Shown: positions 49,296 to 58,547, counted from the first letter of the stretch. The stretch is 64,000 nucleotides of DNA from Chitinophagales bacterium (GCA_017303455.1 JAFLBM010000007.1:1-64000); one strand, 5' to 3'. Numbers and translations are program-made. Notes: generated by a model from the sequence alone, not told the origin.

Positions 49296-50558
49296 TTACT
49301 GCAACAGCAATTGTATTGTTTCCGGGGTTTGTTGCCGTAGCAAAATTATTTTTCCTTCCGTTAATTTTTCAAATACTTCTTTCGTGTAATGCCGAACCGT
49401 TAACAGGGATAGGCCTTTCATCAGCTCCACATCAAATATTGATGACGCTTCAAAAGCTAGTTTTTCTACTTTTTCTGCCCAGTCATCCAGCACACAAACA
49501 AAACTGATGGCACCATTCTGTGTCAGGTTGGGTTTTAAGTGCAGTTTTTCAAACTGGCTGTATAATTGCCCGACATGATGCTCACCCACAAATGAAAAAT
49601 CTTTCGACGTGAGTTTCAGCATCACCTGTTTTTCTTTTAATACAATAACAGGTGGCAGGTTATGCACCGGTTTATTATGAATGACCGTTCCGGCCAGGGA
49701 GGGATCTAAAAAACATTTTACATACAACGGGATGCCTTTATTCTGCAAAGGTTTGATCGTTTTCGGGTGGATAACCTGTGCGCCATAATAAGCCATCTCG
49801 ATCACTTCATTATAATTTAATTCAGCAATCGGTTGAGCTTCCGGGAATTTTTTAGGGTCCGCATTCATCACACTCTCCACATCTTTCCAGATGGTTTGGC
49901 TTTCTGCATCCAGCATATTGGCAAATACGGCTGCACTGTAATCACTTCCCTCTCTTCCCAGCGTGGTACTTTCATTTTCATCAGTAGCACCAATGAATCC
50001 CTGTGTCAATACAATCCTGTGTTGCTGCAAAGCAGGCACCACTATATTGCTGACAGCAGTTTGAGTGAATGTCCAGTCAATATTGGCATCCCTGAAATCA
50101 TCATCCGTTCTGAAAATATCCCTGACATCCATCCACTGATTAAATATACCGGCTTCGTTGAGATAGGCACTGACGATAGCGGTTGATAATAATTCGCCGG
50201 CACACACCACCTGGTCGTAATAATAGTCATAATCACGAACCGGTTTATCATGCAGCAGCCATTCCACTTCGGTAAAGAAATCACGGAGCTGGGCTTCACA
50301 AGCCAGGTAATGTGTAACGAGCAGGTACTTAGCCGTACTGAGATGCTGTTGTTTTACCTGTTCAAATAATTGCAGGGCGTCCTCTTTTTTGCCGGCATAA
50401 AAAGCCTCTGTTACTTTTTCCAGGGCATTGGTTGTTTTACCCATGGCAGAAATAACAATGAGTAATTTTTCATGGGGGTAATGCTGAAGAATGGCAGCCA
50501 GGTTTTTGATCCTTTCCACACTGTTGACGGAGGCACCACCGAATTTGAATACTTTCAT
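49296..50558 (-). CDS. Aspartate kinase
   Basis: A 420-residue monofunctional aspartokinase. The N-terminal [15 protein letters not shown] holds the KFGG nucleotide motif, and [16 protein letters not shown] the aspartate-binding site. C-terminal ACT-type sensor domains run from about residue 300, so feedback control by lysine or threonine is plausible. It makes aspartyl phosphate for lysine, methionine and threonine synthesis. The gene ends 3 bp from the end of the convergent transpeptidase gene and is divergent from fbp. Confidence 0.93.
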   Translation of the reverse strand: MKVFKFGGASVNSVERIKNLAAILQHYPHEKLLIVISAMGKTTNALEKVTEAFYAGKKEDALQLFEQVKQQHLSTAKYLLVTHYLACEAQLRDFFTEVEWLLHDKPVRDYDYYYDQVVCAGELLSTAIVSAYLNEAGIFNQWMDVRDIFRTDDDFRDANIDWTFTQTAVSNIVVPALQQHRIVLTQGFIGATDENESTTLGREGSDYSAAVFANMLDAESQTIWKDVESVMNADPKKFPEAQPIAELNYNEVIEMAYYGAQVIHPKTIKPLQNKGIPLYVKCFLDPSLAGTVIHNKPVHNLPPVIVLKEKQVMLKLTSKDFSFVGEHHVGQLYSQFEKLHLKPNLTQNGAISFVCVLDDWAEKVEKLAFEASSIFDVELMKGLSLLTVRHYTKEVFEKLTEGKIILLRQQTPETIQLLLQ

Positions 50559-50654
50559 TGCAGAATGCCGGGTTGATAAGAGTGCAAAAATCGGGTATTT
50601 GCACTACTTGCAAACCACTTAACATATCAACTTTTCAACTATGGGGCAAAGCCT

Positions 50655-50662
50655 TACATTTG
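50655..50662 (+). promoter_or_regulatory. -7 promoter element for fbp
   Basis: TACATTTG matches TAnnTTTG. It predicts a start about 17 nt before the fbp ATG at 50684 and rules out the longer reading frame that begins at 50558. Confidence 0.6.
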
Positions 50663-50683
50663 CCTCAACCTAAACCTGCTTGT

Positions 50684-51700
50684 ATGATCGTCAACCGTAA
50701 AGTTCTGACCCTCGATGAATTCACTATCCAGCAGCTCCGGGATTTTCCGCATGCCACAGGTGAACTGTCAAGTCTTTTAAGAGATATGGGCCTGGCCGCA
50801 AAAAGAGTGAATGTGGAAGTGAATAAGGCAGGGTTGGTGGATATCCTCGGGGATGCAGGGACTATTAATGTACAGGGAGAAGAGGTGAAGAAACTGGATA
50901 TCTATGCCAACAACCAGTTTATGGGTGTGTTGCGGCATGGGATCAGTTGTGCAGGCATTGCCAGTGAAGAACTGGATGATTTTGTGATCTTCGATGATGA
51001 GGTCAGCAAGAAATCAAAGTACGTGGTGCTCTTTGATCCGCTGGATGGAAGTGCCAATATAGATGTGAATGTTTCTATCGGGACCATCTTTAGTGTTTAC
51101 CGCCGGGTATCTCCGTTGGGAACAGTTGCCACGGCTGCGGATTTCTTACAACCCGGTAACCAGCAGGTGGCAGCAGGTTATATGATCTATGGTTCTTCCA
51201 CGATGATGGTCTATGCCACAAGAAGAGGAGTCAATGGGTTTACACTGGACCCTTCCATCGGGGAGTGGACGTTGAGCCATCCGGATATCAAATGCCCCGA
51301 AACAGGAAGGATCTATTCGGTGAACCATGGAAATTTTTTCAAATATTCCGAAGGGGTAAAGAAATACATCACCGCCTGCCAGAAAAAAGATAAGACGAAT
51401 GGCGGACCGTATACACAACGTTATATCGGCAGCATGGTGGCGGATGTGCACCGTAACCTGATCAAGGGCGGCATTTTTACTTATCCCGGCACCATTGATA
51501 AACCAAAAGGAAAATTGCGTTTATTGTATGAGTGCAATCCATTTGGTTTTATCGTGGAAGTGGCGGGAGGAAAAGCAACCGATGGCAGGCAGCGGATATT
51601 GGATGTGATGCCCACTGAATTGCACCAGCGGTCACCTTTTTTTGTAGGAAGCAAATTAATGATGGAAGAACTCGAAAAATGCCTGGAAGAAAATGATTGA
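50684..51700 (+). CDS. fbp: Class I fructose-1,6-bisphosphatase
   Basis: A 338-residue enzyme; the ATG at 50684 follows the -7 element by 21 nt. Metal-binding signatures: SEELDDF, then [11 protein letters not shown] and, late, [20 protein letters not shown]. It hydrolyses fructose-1,6-bisphosphate in gluconeogenesis. The stop overlaps the start of the GNAT gene by 8 bp, suggesting translational coupling and an fbp-GNAT-ABC-FKBP-YfiT transcription unit with spacings of 8-10 bp. Confidence 0.95.
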   Translation: MIVNRKVLTLDEFTIQQLRDFPHATGELSSLLRDMGLAAKRVNVEVNKAGLVDILGDAGTINVQGEEVKKLDIYANNQFMGVLRHGISCAGIASEELDDFVIFDDEVSKKSKYVVLFDPLDGSANIDVNVSIGTIFSVYRRVSPLGTVATAADFLQPGNQQVAAGYMIYGSSTMMVYATRRGVNGFTLDPSIGEWTLSHPDIKCPETGRIYSVNHGNFFKYSEGVKKYITACQKKDKTNGGPYTQRYIGSMVADVHRNLIKGGIFTYPGTIDKPKGKLRLLYECNPFGFIVEVAGGKATDGRQRILDVMPTELHQRSPFFVGSKLMMEELEKCLEEND

Positions 51701-52154
51701 GTTAATAACATACGAGAATAAATACCAGCCTGATTTTAAAAGACTGAACCTGGAATGGCTGGATAAGTATAATCTTACCGAAAGCCATGACCTGGAGGTA
51801 CTCAACGATCCGGAACGGACTGTTATAGCCAGGGGTGGTTGTATCTTCCTGGCCAAAGAAGGAGAAGAGATTATTGGTACGGCGGGTCTGTGGAAGGAAA
51901 GCGAAGAAGAGTATGAGTTGGTGAAAATGACGGTGGCACCTGCTTACCGGGGAAAAGGTATCAGTAAGTTACTGCTGGAACGTTGCCTGTCGGCAGCCAG
52001 GGAACTTGGTGCAGAAAAAATTATTTTATACTCTAACAGCCAGTTAAAGACGGCGTTAGGCTTGTACGAAAAATATGGGTTCCATCATGTGCCGGTTACA
52101 GGCGCACCTTTCCTGACGGCAGATGTGAAAATGGAATTATCTTTAGCCCACTAA
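51693..52154 (+). CDS. GNAT-family N-acetyltransferase
   Basis: A 153-residue acetyltransferase. The acetyl-CoA loop is [21 protein letters not shown], matching the V.P.yRG.GiG pattern of motif A; motif B follows with [18 protein letters not shown]. The acceptor is unknown. It overlaps the end of fbp by 8 bp and precedes the ABC ATPase gene by 9 bp. Confidence 0.88.
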   Translation: MIELITYENKYQPDFKRLNLEWLDKYNLTESHDLEVLNDPERTVIARGGCIFLAKEGEEIIGTAGLWKESEEEYELVKMTVAPAYRGKGISKLLLERCLSAARELGAEKIILYSNSQLKTALGLYEKYGFHHVPVTGAPFLTADVKMELSLAH

Positions 52155-52163
52155 TCCATACAA

Positions 52164-52925
52164 ATGGCGAATACGATCATCTCGGTAAAGAATCTCGTTA
52201 AGAATTACGGAACTTTTAATGCAGTCAAAGGAATTTCCTTTGAGGTGTATGAAGGGGAGATATTTGGTTTGCTGGGCCCCAATGGTGCCGGTAAATCAAC
52301 CACCTTAGAGATCATTGAGACATTGAGAGAAAAAACCAGTGGTGAAGTGATCGTGGACGGGCTTAATCTTGATAAAGAGCCCAATGAAATAAAAAAGATC
52401 ATTGGAGTGCAACTACAATCAAGTGGTTATTACCCGGGCCTGAACCTGGTACAACTGATAGAATTGTTTTGCGGGTTATACAACCGTCAAGTTGAACCGA
52501 TGGAATTACTCGAAACAGTAAACCTGAAGGATAAAGCCAAAGCGAAATTCAAAGACCTGAGCGGCGGGCAAAAGCAACGCTTCTCTGTGGCTACTACGCT
52601 GATCAACGAGCCCCGTATCATTTTCCTGGATGAACCGACCACCGGCCTTGACCCGCAGGCCAGGCGAAGTTTGTGGGAACTGGTGAAGAATATCCGGGAA
52701 CGGGGAACAACGGTGATCATTACCACACACTATATGGACGAGGCGGAATATTTGTGCGACCGGGTAGCGATCATTGACTCCGGGAATATTGTGGCTTTAG
52801 ACAGCCCCGACCGGCTGATTGATAATTTAGTGGCAACTGGTTTTGAGAGACCTAAGGAAGTCAAACAGGCAAACCTGGAAGATGTGTTCATTAGCCTGAC
52901 GGGTCATTCATTAAGAGAAGAATAA
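52164..52925 (+). CDS. ABC transporter ATP-binding protein
   Basis: A 253-residue ATPase with Walker A GPNGAGKST, Q-loop QLQSSGYYPGL, signature LSGGQKQR, Walker B IIFLDEPTTGLDP and H-loop THYMDEA. The type is that of ABC-2 exporters (drug, lipid or polysaccharide export). No permease gene follows; an FKBP gene begins 10 bp on. The permease may lie elsewhere, or the ATPase may have another use. It is part of the compact fbp gene string. Confidence 0.92.
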   Translation: MANTIISVKNLVKNYGTFNAVKGISFEVYEGEIFGLLGPNGAGKSTTLEIIETLREKTSGEVIVDGLNLDKEPNEIKKIIGVQLQSSGYYPGLNLVQLIELFCGLYNRQVEPMELLETVNLKDKAKAKFKDLSGGQKQRFSVATTLINEPRIIFLDEPTTGLDPQARRSLWELVKNIRERGTTVIITTHYMDEAEYLCDRVAIIDSGNIVALDSPDRLIDNLVATGFERPKEVKQANLEDVFISLTGHSLREE

Positions 52926-52935
52926 AATTTTCAGT

Positions 52936-53373
52936 ATGAGTATTCAAAATAAACTAAAAGAATTTATGTCTGGTAAAATTGACAAGCAAAAAGAAGAAGG
53001 CAATGCTTTTCTTCAGTCGAATAAAACAAAAGAAGGTATTGTTGAATTGCCGGAAGGCCTGCAGTATATGGTGATCAAAGAAGGAACCGGCCCGCAACCA
53101 TTAGTGACGGATAGTGTGAAAGCACATTACAAAGGTTCCCTGCTGAATGGGAAAGAGTTTGATAATTCGTTTAAAAGAGGACAGCCGTTTTCGGCCCCGC
53201 TGCGTTCCCTGATCAAGGGCTGGCAGATTGCTTTGCCACTAATGAAAGAAGGAAGTCACTGGCGGTTATGGATACCTTCCGAACTCGCTTATGGCGACCG
53301 GGGTGCCGGCAGTGATATACCCGGTGGTGCCACCCTGATCTTTGAAGTGGAACTGATCAGTATCATTAAATAA
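52936..53373 (+). CDS. FKBP-type peptidyl-prolyl cis-trans isomerase
   Basis: A 145-residue protein with a complete FKBP domain (about 50-145): VKAHYKGSLLNGKEFDNSF, IKGWQIALPLMKEGSHWRLWIPSELAYGDRG and IPGGATLIFEVELI. A short charged helix comes first. There is no signal peptide, so it should be a cytoplasmic proline isomerase/chaperone, although most relatives in the phylum are exported. It is 10 bp after the ABC gene and 8 bp before the YfiT gene. Confidence 0.93.
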   Translation: MSIQNKLKEFMSGKIDKQKEEGNAFLQSNKTKEGIVELPEGLQYMVIKEGTGPQPLVTDSVKAHYKGSLLNGKEFDNSFKRGQPFSAPLRSLIKGWQIALPLMKEGSHWRLWIPSELAYGDRGAGSDIPGGATLIFEVELISIIK

Positions 53374-53381
53374 ATATTCGT

Positions 53382-53921
53382 ATGGCAACAATGACTGTTG
53401 ATCTTCGCTATCCGATCGGTGAATACGAACCGAAACCTTTTTCGATTGAACAAAAAATTGAATGGCTGGCCGATATAAAATTCCTTCCATTGCAGTTAGA
53501 GAATGCGGTACTCAACCTGGACGAGCAGCAATTGCAAACCCCTTACCGGGAAGGAGGATGGACCGTTCACCAGTTGGTGCATCATGTGGCTGATAGTCAT
53601 ATCAACGCTTATTGCCGGTTCAAACTGGCCATAACAGAAGATAACCCGATGATCAAATCCTACGATGAAAAATTGTGGGCGGAGATGCATGATGTACAAA
53701 AATTGCCGATCAATATTTCAATTACCTTATTGCATGCATTACATGCCCGCTGGCATGAAGCCCTGAAAGATGTTGCCGATAATGACTGGAATAACCGTAC
53801 GGTCTTTCGCCCTGATTATAAGAAAACATTCCGTCTTTGGTACCTGCTGGGTATGTATGCCTGGCATGGCAAACACCATGTGGCACATATTACCAGCCTG
53901 CGGGAACGAATGAAATGGTAA
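53382..53921 (+). CDS. YfiT/BstA-type bacillithiol transferase-like DinB protein
   Basis: A 179-residue four-helix DinB-fold protein. Metal ligands fit the family: His in LVHHVADSHINAY and His in GKHHVAHITSLRERMKW near the C-terminus. The start DLRYPIGEYEPKPF is characteristic of YfiT. Relatives in Firmicutes move bacillithiol onto electrophiles or act as putative metal hydrolases. BshC at 35.3 kb makes the thiol cofactor available, supporting this reading. Confidence 0.87.
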   Translation: MATMTVDLRYPIGEYEPKPFSIEQKIEWLADIKFLPLQLENAVLNLDEQQLQTPYREGGWTVHQLVHHVADSHINAYCRFKLAITEDNPMIKSYDEKLWAEMHDVQKLPINISITLLHALHARWHEALKDVADNDWNNRTVFRPDYKKTFRLWYLLGMYAWHGKHHVAHITSLRERMKW

Positions 53922-53951
53922 TTCTTCCAGTTCATGGAATTTTTTTCCTGG

Positions 53952-53986
53952 CTATGAACCATGAACTATCAACCATGAACTGTTAC
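53952..53986. repeat. Heptamer repeat array I before the Nudix gene
   Basis: Five 7-bp units (35 bp) of consensus CYATGAA, ending 1 bp before the Nudix ATG. AGTTCATGG at 53931-53939 is complementary to CCATGAACT in the array, so a hairpin can form after the YfiT stop. Confidence 0.75.
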
Positions 53987-53987
53987 T

Positions 53988-54536
53988 ATGAAATGGAAAA
54001 TTCTCTCTTCTGAATACCTCTTTAAAGATCTCTGGTTCACCGTCAGAAAGGATAGATGCGAAACCCCGATGGGGAAGATCATTGATCCTTATTATGTATA
54101 TGAATTTCCCACCTGGGTGGCTGCTGTGCCTGTTAGGGAAGATGGCCGCATTGTGATGGTTCGCCAGTATCGCCATGCGTTAGGCGAAGTTTGTATTGAA
54201 CTGCCCGGCGGTTGTGTGGATGATACGGACAAGAACCCGCAGGAAGCCATTGCCCGTGAATTGCTGGAAGAAACCGGGTACAGTTTTTCGTCCTATGATT
54301 ATCTGGGAAAAATATCAGCCAATCCTTCCTCCAATAATAATTTGCTGCACATGTTCCTGGCCAGGGGCGGGAAAAAAGTAGCCGAACAACAACTGGATGC
54401 TAACGAAGAGATCGAAGTGGTCTACCTCACAATTGATGAACTGAAGCAATTGCTGAAGGAAAATAAAATAATACAGGCCATGCATGTGAGTTGCATCTTG
54501 TATGCCCTGGAAAAAATGGGAAAGGTGAGCTGGTGA
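53988..54536 (+). CDS. Nudix hydrolase, ADP-ribose pyrophosphatase-like
   Basis: A 182-residue Nudix protein. The Nudix box (GGCVDD then AIARELLEETGY) keeps the REL.EE core with two extra residues ahead of it. WVAAVPVREDGRIVMVRQYRHALG upstream is typical of ADP-ribose/NDP-sugar pyrophosphatases. It hydrolyses a nucleoside diphosphate linked to another group; the exact substrate is unknown. The start lies directly behind heptamer array I, which may replace a normal leader. Confidence 0.88.
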   Translation: MKWKILSSEYLFKDLWFTVRKDRCETPMGKIIDPYYVYEFPTWVAAVPVREDGRIVMVRQYRHALGEVCIELPGGCVDDTDKNPQEAIARELLEETGYSFSSYDYLGKISANPSSNNNLLHMFLARGGKKVAEQQLDANEEIEVVYLTIDELKQLLKENKIIQAMHVSCILYALEKMGKVSW

Positions 54537-54630
54537 TATTTCCTTCAGGTTATCATAAGCCCCGTTCATAAAAAATATAATTCACCGGCGAACAGAATAA
54601 AGTAGCTTGTACTATAACAAGCTGGTCCGG

Positions 54631-55962
54631 ATGAAAACACAAACTACTTCCGCCTTTTTTTTCCTGCTGATATTCTTTTTCAGCACCAGGTTAGCTGCCC
54701 AGGATATCCCTGTTGATTCTGTTATTAAGATATCCTGTTTGTCGGATGCTGCTCAGGCGTACAGTCTTTATCTTCCGAAAGGGTTTACAAAAGCAAAGAA
54801 ATACCCGGTGCTGTTATTTCTTGATCCCGGGGGCAGGGGTGAGATACCGGTTAATAAGTATCGCTCTGTAGCAGACAGCTATGGTATCATTCTTACCTGT
54901 TCTTACAATAGCCGCAATTTTGATGGGGCTTCTTCTGTCAATGCTATTGAAGCCATTCATAAAGACCTGCTGGAAAGATTTCCTGTTGGAATAAGTAAGA
55001 CATGGCTCGCAGGTTTTTCCGGGGGAGCCAGGATGGCTTCTTTCTATGCAGAAACACATGATATAATTGATGGCGTTATTGCCTGTGGAGCTGCTTTTGC
55101 CGGCCTAAGGAGTACCGCCTATGCCCGGAAAATTCCTTTTGCCTGGATCGTTGGTACTGCGGATATGAATTTTGAAGAAATGCTGCATGCGAATGAAACA
55201 CTGGACCAGGCGGGCCAGTCAAGCCTTCTTCTTTTATTTAATGGCGGGCATAGCTGGCCACCGGTCGAGCAATTGAGTATAGCTGCTTATTGGTTATCAG
55301 GTGAGGAATCGTTGCTGCCCGGTCAACCAGCAATGGATGAACAATTGCAAAAAATGATCAGGGATGAGAAAGTAATGTATCATGCCTGGCTGGAGGCTAA
55401 TGAATATAAACAACTGAACGGTTTTACAAAGAAAGCGGATTCTTTGCGGCAACAAATTGAGTCAGCAAAAGGATTTAAGCAAAGCAGGCGGAGTTTTTCG
55501 GAGAGTATGGAGGAGGAAAGAAAGTATATGGATGAATTTTCGTTGCTTTTCAGTCAGTCAGTTGCCATGAATGATATTTCAATCAGTAATGACGATACCT
55601 GGAAGGCCATGAGCAGTAAACTGAACAGGAACAGCAGTAATGAATATTATCAATTATCAGGAGAACGAAAATTCGATTTCAGCTGGCGGCTTTGTTCGGA
55701 AAATTACTTTCAGTTCATGGAGATCAGGCAATATGGGCAGGCGTATAAAACAGCCTGGATACTTTCTTTTTTTCAGCCGGCTCATTTGAATGCTTATTAC
55801 CTGATGGCCAGGGCAGCAGCCGGGTTGATGGATCGTTCTCTTTGTTTGCAGAACCTTAAACAGGCGATCAGGAAAGGAGGGATTACTAAAGAGAAGATCA
55901 ATGGGGATGCTTTCATAACAAAACTGCTGGATGCTGAAACCATTGATAAACTATTCTCCTGA
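54631..55962 (+). CDS. Exported alpha/beta-hydrolase-like protein with helical C-terminus
   Basis: A 443-residue protein. The ATG at 54631 opens a signal peptide (to RLAAQ). Residues about 35-220 look like an esterase/PHB-depolymerase type alpha/beta-hydrolase: YPVLLFLDPGGRGEIP, nucleophile motif GFSGGARMA and a His in FNGGHSWPP. The remaining 220 residues are helical (TPR-like) with LNAYYLMARAAAGLMDRSLCLQNLKQAI near the end. The substrate is unknown. It converges with folC across 14 bp. Confidence 0.75.
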   Translation: MKTQTTSAFFFLLIFFFSTRLAAQDIPVDSVIKISCLSDAAQAYSLYLPKGFTKAKKYPVLLFLDPGGRGEIPVNKYRSVADSYGIILTCSYNSRNFDGASSVNAIEAIHKDLLERFPVGISKTWLAGFSGGARMASFYAETHDIIDGVIACGAAFAGLRSTAYARKIPFAWIVGTADMNFEEMLHANETLDQAGQSSLLLLFNGGHSWPPVEQLSIAAYWLSGEESLLPGQPAMDEQLQKMIRDEKVMYHAWLEANEYKQLNGFTKKADSLRQQIESAKGFKQSRRSFSESMEEERKYMDEFSLLFSQSVAMNDISISNDDTWKAMSSKLNRNSSNEYYQLSGERKFDFSWRLCSENYFQFMEIRQYGQAYKTAWILSFFQPAHLNAYYLMARAAAGLMDRSLCLQNLKQAIRKGGITKEKINGDAFITKLLDAETIDKLFS

Positions 55963-55976
55963 CCTACTTCAGTTTT

Positions 55977-57275
55977 TTAATGGATGGCTGTATTTACTTC
56001 ACCAACAAGGAAAACGCTGCCGCAAATAATGATAAGGTCTTCTGGTTTTGCTTTTTCCAATGCTTTGTGCAGGGCTTTGTTCACATCCGGGAATGTTTCT
56101 CCCTTTAATTGCAGTGTTGCCGCTTTTGCTGCCAGCTCATTTTCAGGTAATGATCTCGGAATATGTGCTCTAGTAAAATAATAGTGAGCTTCCTTAGGAA
56201 ATAAGGCAAGTACTTTCTCCACTTCTTTATCTTTTACCATACCCATCACAATATGCAACTGGTAATGTTCAGTCAGTTCAACCTGTTGCAGCAGTTGTTT
56301 TATTCCGTCCACGTTATGGGCCACATCAAGTACTACCGAAGGATTTGTATGAACGATTTCCCAGCGGCCATGCAGGCCGGTCAGTTTCTTTACTTTTCGT
56401 AATGCTGTATGAATGATGTCATCCGTAATTTGCCATCCTTTTGTATGCAGCAACTGGCAGGCTTCCAGGACAGCTAAAAGATTTTTCGCCTGGTAAATCC
56501 CCGGCAGATCAAGCTGGTATTCTTTGTGGTCGGGTGAATATTCTTTGGCTACTGTAATAACCAGTTGATGGTTTTCCCATTTCCAGTCGGTTACCTGCAT
56601 GTTGTGAGAAGCAATATATAAAGGGGCGTTTTTTGCAAGGGCTGTTTCTTCAAAGACTTTTTTTGTTTCAGGGATCAGTTCGCTGATGACCACGGGTACA
56701 TCCTCTTTGATGATGCCGGCCTTTTCAGCAGCTATTTTTTCAAGCGTATCACCCAGCAGGTTCATATGGTCCCAGCCGATATTGGTAATAATGGACAATT
56801 CAGGAATGATAATATTGGTACTGTCCAGTCTTCCGCCTAACCCCGTTTCAATAATAGCGATATCCACCTGTTCTTTTACGAAATGATCAAAAGCCATGGC
56901 CACCGTGATCTCAAAAAAACTGGGTTCGATTTCTTCGATCAATGGCTGAATATGTTCCGTGAAATCAATTACCGCTTGTTCAGCGATCATTTCCCCGTTC
57001 ACTTTTATCCGCTCCCGGAAATCTTTCAGGTGCGGGGAAGTGTATAAGCCTGTTTTATATCCTGCTGTTTGAAAAATGGCGGCCAGCATATGGCTTACCG
57101 AGCCTTTACCGTTAGTGCCGGCAATATGAATGCTTTTAAATTTGTGCTGTGGATTATCCAGGGATTTACACAAACGGATCGTGTTCGACAGGTCTGCTTT
57201 ATAAGCAGCAGCACCGATACGGCTGAACATGGGCAGCCGGGTAAAGAGATAGTCGAGTGTTTGCTGGTAGTTCAT
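55977..57275 (-). CDS. folC: Bifunctional folylpolyglutamate / dihydrofolate synthase
   Basis: A 432-residue Mur-ligase-fold enzyme. The ATG at 57275 (MNYQQTLDYLFTRLPMF) is used; a -7 element 10 nt upstream excludes the longer start at 57353. The P-loop is HIAGTNGKGSVSHML and the family motif SPHLKDFRERIKVNGEMI follows; ETGLGGRLDSTN is also present. It adds glutamate to folates and may also make dihydrofolate. It is the end point of an upstream divergent string and converges with the hydrolase gene. Confidence 0.94.
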   Translation of the reverse strand: MNYQQTLDYLFTRLPMFSRIGAAAYKADLSNTIRLCKSLDNPQHKFKSIHIAGTNGKGSVSHMLAAIFQTAGYKTGLYTSPHLKDFRERIKVNGEMIAEQAVIDFTEHIQPLIEEIEPSFFEITVAMAFDHFVKEQVDIAIIETGLGGRLDSTNIIIPELSIITNIGWDHMNLLGDTLEKIAAEKAGIIKEDVPVVISELIPETKKVFEETALAKNAPLYIASHNMQVTDWKWENHQLVITVAKEYSPDHKEYQLDLPGIYQAKNLLAVLEACQLLHTKGWQITDDIIHTALRKVKKLTGLHGRWEIVHTNPSVVLDVAHNVDGIKQLLQQVELTEHYQLHIVMGMVKDKEVEKVLALFPKEAHYYFTRAHIPRSLPENELAAKAATLQLKGETFPDVNKALHKALEKAKPEDLIIICGSVFLVGEVNTAIH

Positions 57276-57285
57276 GAATGGGTGG

Positions 57286-57293
57286 CAAACATA
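57286..57293 (-). promoter_or_regulatory. -7 promoter element for folC
   Basis: TATGTTTG on the minus strand matches TAnnTTTG and lies 10 nt upstream of the folC ATG at 57275. Confidence 0.55.
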
Positions 57294-57307
57294 AGAACAG
57301 AAGATAC

Positions 57308-57502
57308 TTATTCGGGTTTTTTTAACAATAAAAGTTTGATGATACCCCAGCATATCCCTGCGCCACCAATAATAATACCGGTTGTGATCAGTTCATCTGC
57401 ATTTGGCCAATGCCGTATTTTAAATAAGCCTCCAACGAATTGTACCAGGAAGCCGGTCATGAAAACAGCCAGTGGGTATTTAAAAAAGTATAAATTTTTC
57501 AT
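57308..57502 (-). CDS. GldL-like two-helix membrane protein
   Basis: A 64-residue protein of two transmembrane helices (about 8-27 and 37-57). The turn GLFKIRHWPNADELITTG is very close to the FKI.HWPGA segment of the GldL N-terminus, part of the T9SS/gliding motor. It lacks the large cytoplasmic tail of GldL (usual length above 200 residues), so it is a stand-alone short relative of unknown use. It lies just upstream of the folC start on the same strand. Confidence 0.7.
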   Translation of the reverse strand: MKNLYFFKYPLAVFMTGFLVQFVGGLFKIRHWPNADELITTGIIIGGAGICWGIIKLLLLKKPE

Positions 57503-57540
57503 TTCAAACAGGAGTGATATTTTACTAAGTTAGTATAAAT

Positions 57541-57568
57541 AAAAAAAGCGGCATCCAAGATGCCGCTT
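57541..57568 (-). terminator. Intrinsic terminator of the TonB-like gene
   Basis: AAGCGGCATC pairs with GATGCCGCTT around a 3-nt loop, and the minus strand continues with a T-run. It lies 22 bp beyond the stop at 57590. Confidence 0.85.
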
Positions 57569-57589
57569 CCGGTCTTTTCAATATATCAT

Positions 57590-58459
57590 TTATCCGCCCA
57601 GTACAAAGTTGAATTCATAGACCACCGTGGATTCGGCTGCGTCCTTATTGAATTTATTTCTGCGCAGCCATTCCCGGATGATCTCGATAGCTTGGCCGCT
57701 GGTATAACTGGAACCCCGTACAGCTCTTACAAAGGTTCCGATACCATCTGCTGATACTCTTATTTCTGCGAATACTTTTCCTTTCAGGTTTTCACCTGCA
57801 TCCATCGATTTTTGATTGATCACATAGCGGCTGCCGCTCACTCTTTTGGGTCCATTACCCGTACCGCTTCCGGTTCCGTTGCCGCCTCCGGTGCCACCAC
57901 CTGTTCCGCCACCGGTACCACTGCCGTTTCCTACACTGGTTCCGGTACCGCTGCCACCACTTCTGTCATACGTGGTTGCCACGCCACCGCCCTGGCCGGT
58001 TCCCGTAGTTGTTTTACCCAATACTGCCTTTGGTTTAGGCGGTGCCGGATTTTCAACCGGCTTGGGTGTTGTTTTAACAGGCGATGTATTGGTAACAACC
58101 TTATCAACTGGTTTGGGATTGACCGGTTTTACAATCGCCGGGGCTTCCTTTTCCGTTTCATCTGTTTCCACGTCTTTGGAATCTTCATCCACACCCGGTG
58201 CAGGGGGAGTAGCCTGTGCAATACCGGCAGGTTCCGGTGCTTCAACCGGGTTGCCGCCACCTCCGCCGCCGCCGGCGAGAATTTCTGGTTCTTCCGGCAG
58301 GTTCAGTTCCACTTCCATGGCCGGTTCTTCAATGATCTTTTCAAAAACAGGAACCTTCCACTTCAGCAAAAACATCAGCAGGATCATAAAGACGGCAAAG
58401 CCCGCCGTGATCATATAGGCTCTTGTAGAATTTTGCTTGGATTCAAGTGATGCAGACAT
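57590..58459 (-). CDS. TonB-like energy transducer with Gly/Pro-rich spacer
   Basis: A 289-residue protein. The ATG at 58459 (MSASLESKQN) is chosen because a -7 element at 58486-58479 puts the RNA start downstream of earlier ATGs. A single transmembrane helix lies near residues 16-36. It is followed by an acidic segment (LPEEPEIL), a Gly7 run, a Pro/Lys-rich stretch (KPVNPKPVDK) and a long Gly/Thr/Ser tract (about 165-210). The C-terminal 80 residues have a TonB-C shape: GKVFAEIRVSADGIGTF, ending VVYEFNFVL. It would couple the proton motive force to outer membrane receptors. ExbB/ExbD are not adjacent. Confidence 0.8.
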   Translation of the reverse strand: MSASLESKQNSTRAYMITAGFAVFMILLMFLLKWKVPVFEKIIEEPAMEVELNLPEEPEILAGGGGGGGNPVEAPEPAGIAQATPPAPGVDEDSKDVETDETEKEAPAIVKPVNPKPVDKVVTNTSPVKTTPKPVENPAPPKPKAVLGKTTTGTGQGGGVATTYDRSGGSGTGTSVGNGSGTGGGTGGGTGGGNGTGSGTGNGPKRVSGSRYVINQKSMDAGENLKGKVFAEIRVSADGIGTFVRAVRGSSYTSGQAIEIIREWLRRNKFNKDAAESTVVYEFNFVLGG

Positions 58460-58478
58460 TACGTAACTGTTGTTCATA

Positions 58479-58486
58479 CAAATGTA
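58479..58486 (-). promoter_or_regulatory. -7 promoter element for the TonB-like gene
   Basis: TACATTTG on the minus strand matches TAnnTTTG. It sits 1 nt before an upstream ATG at 58477 and 19 nt before the ATG at 58459, so only the latter can be translated from this transcript. Confidence 0.55.
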
Positions 58487-58547
58487 CACTTTGGTAATTA
58501 ATGAGAGGTATTACTGTTTCTTCACAGCTGTTATTAACGATGCAAAC

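Noticed and set aside
52164..52925. Complete ABC exporter operon
   Set aside because: No permease follows; the next gene is an FKBP isomerase.
57846..58418. 190-codon proline/valine-rich ORF on the + strand
   Set aside because: It is the antisense reading of the Gly/Pro-rich spacer of the TonB-like gene; composition alone keeps it open.
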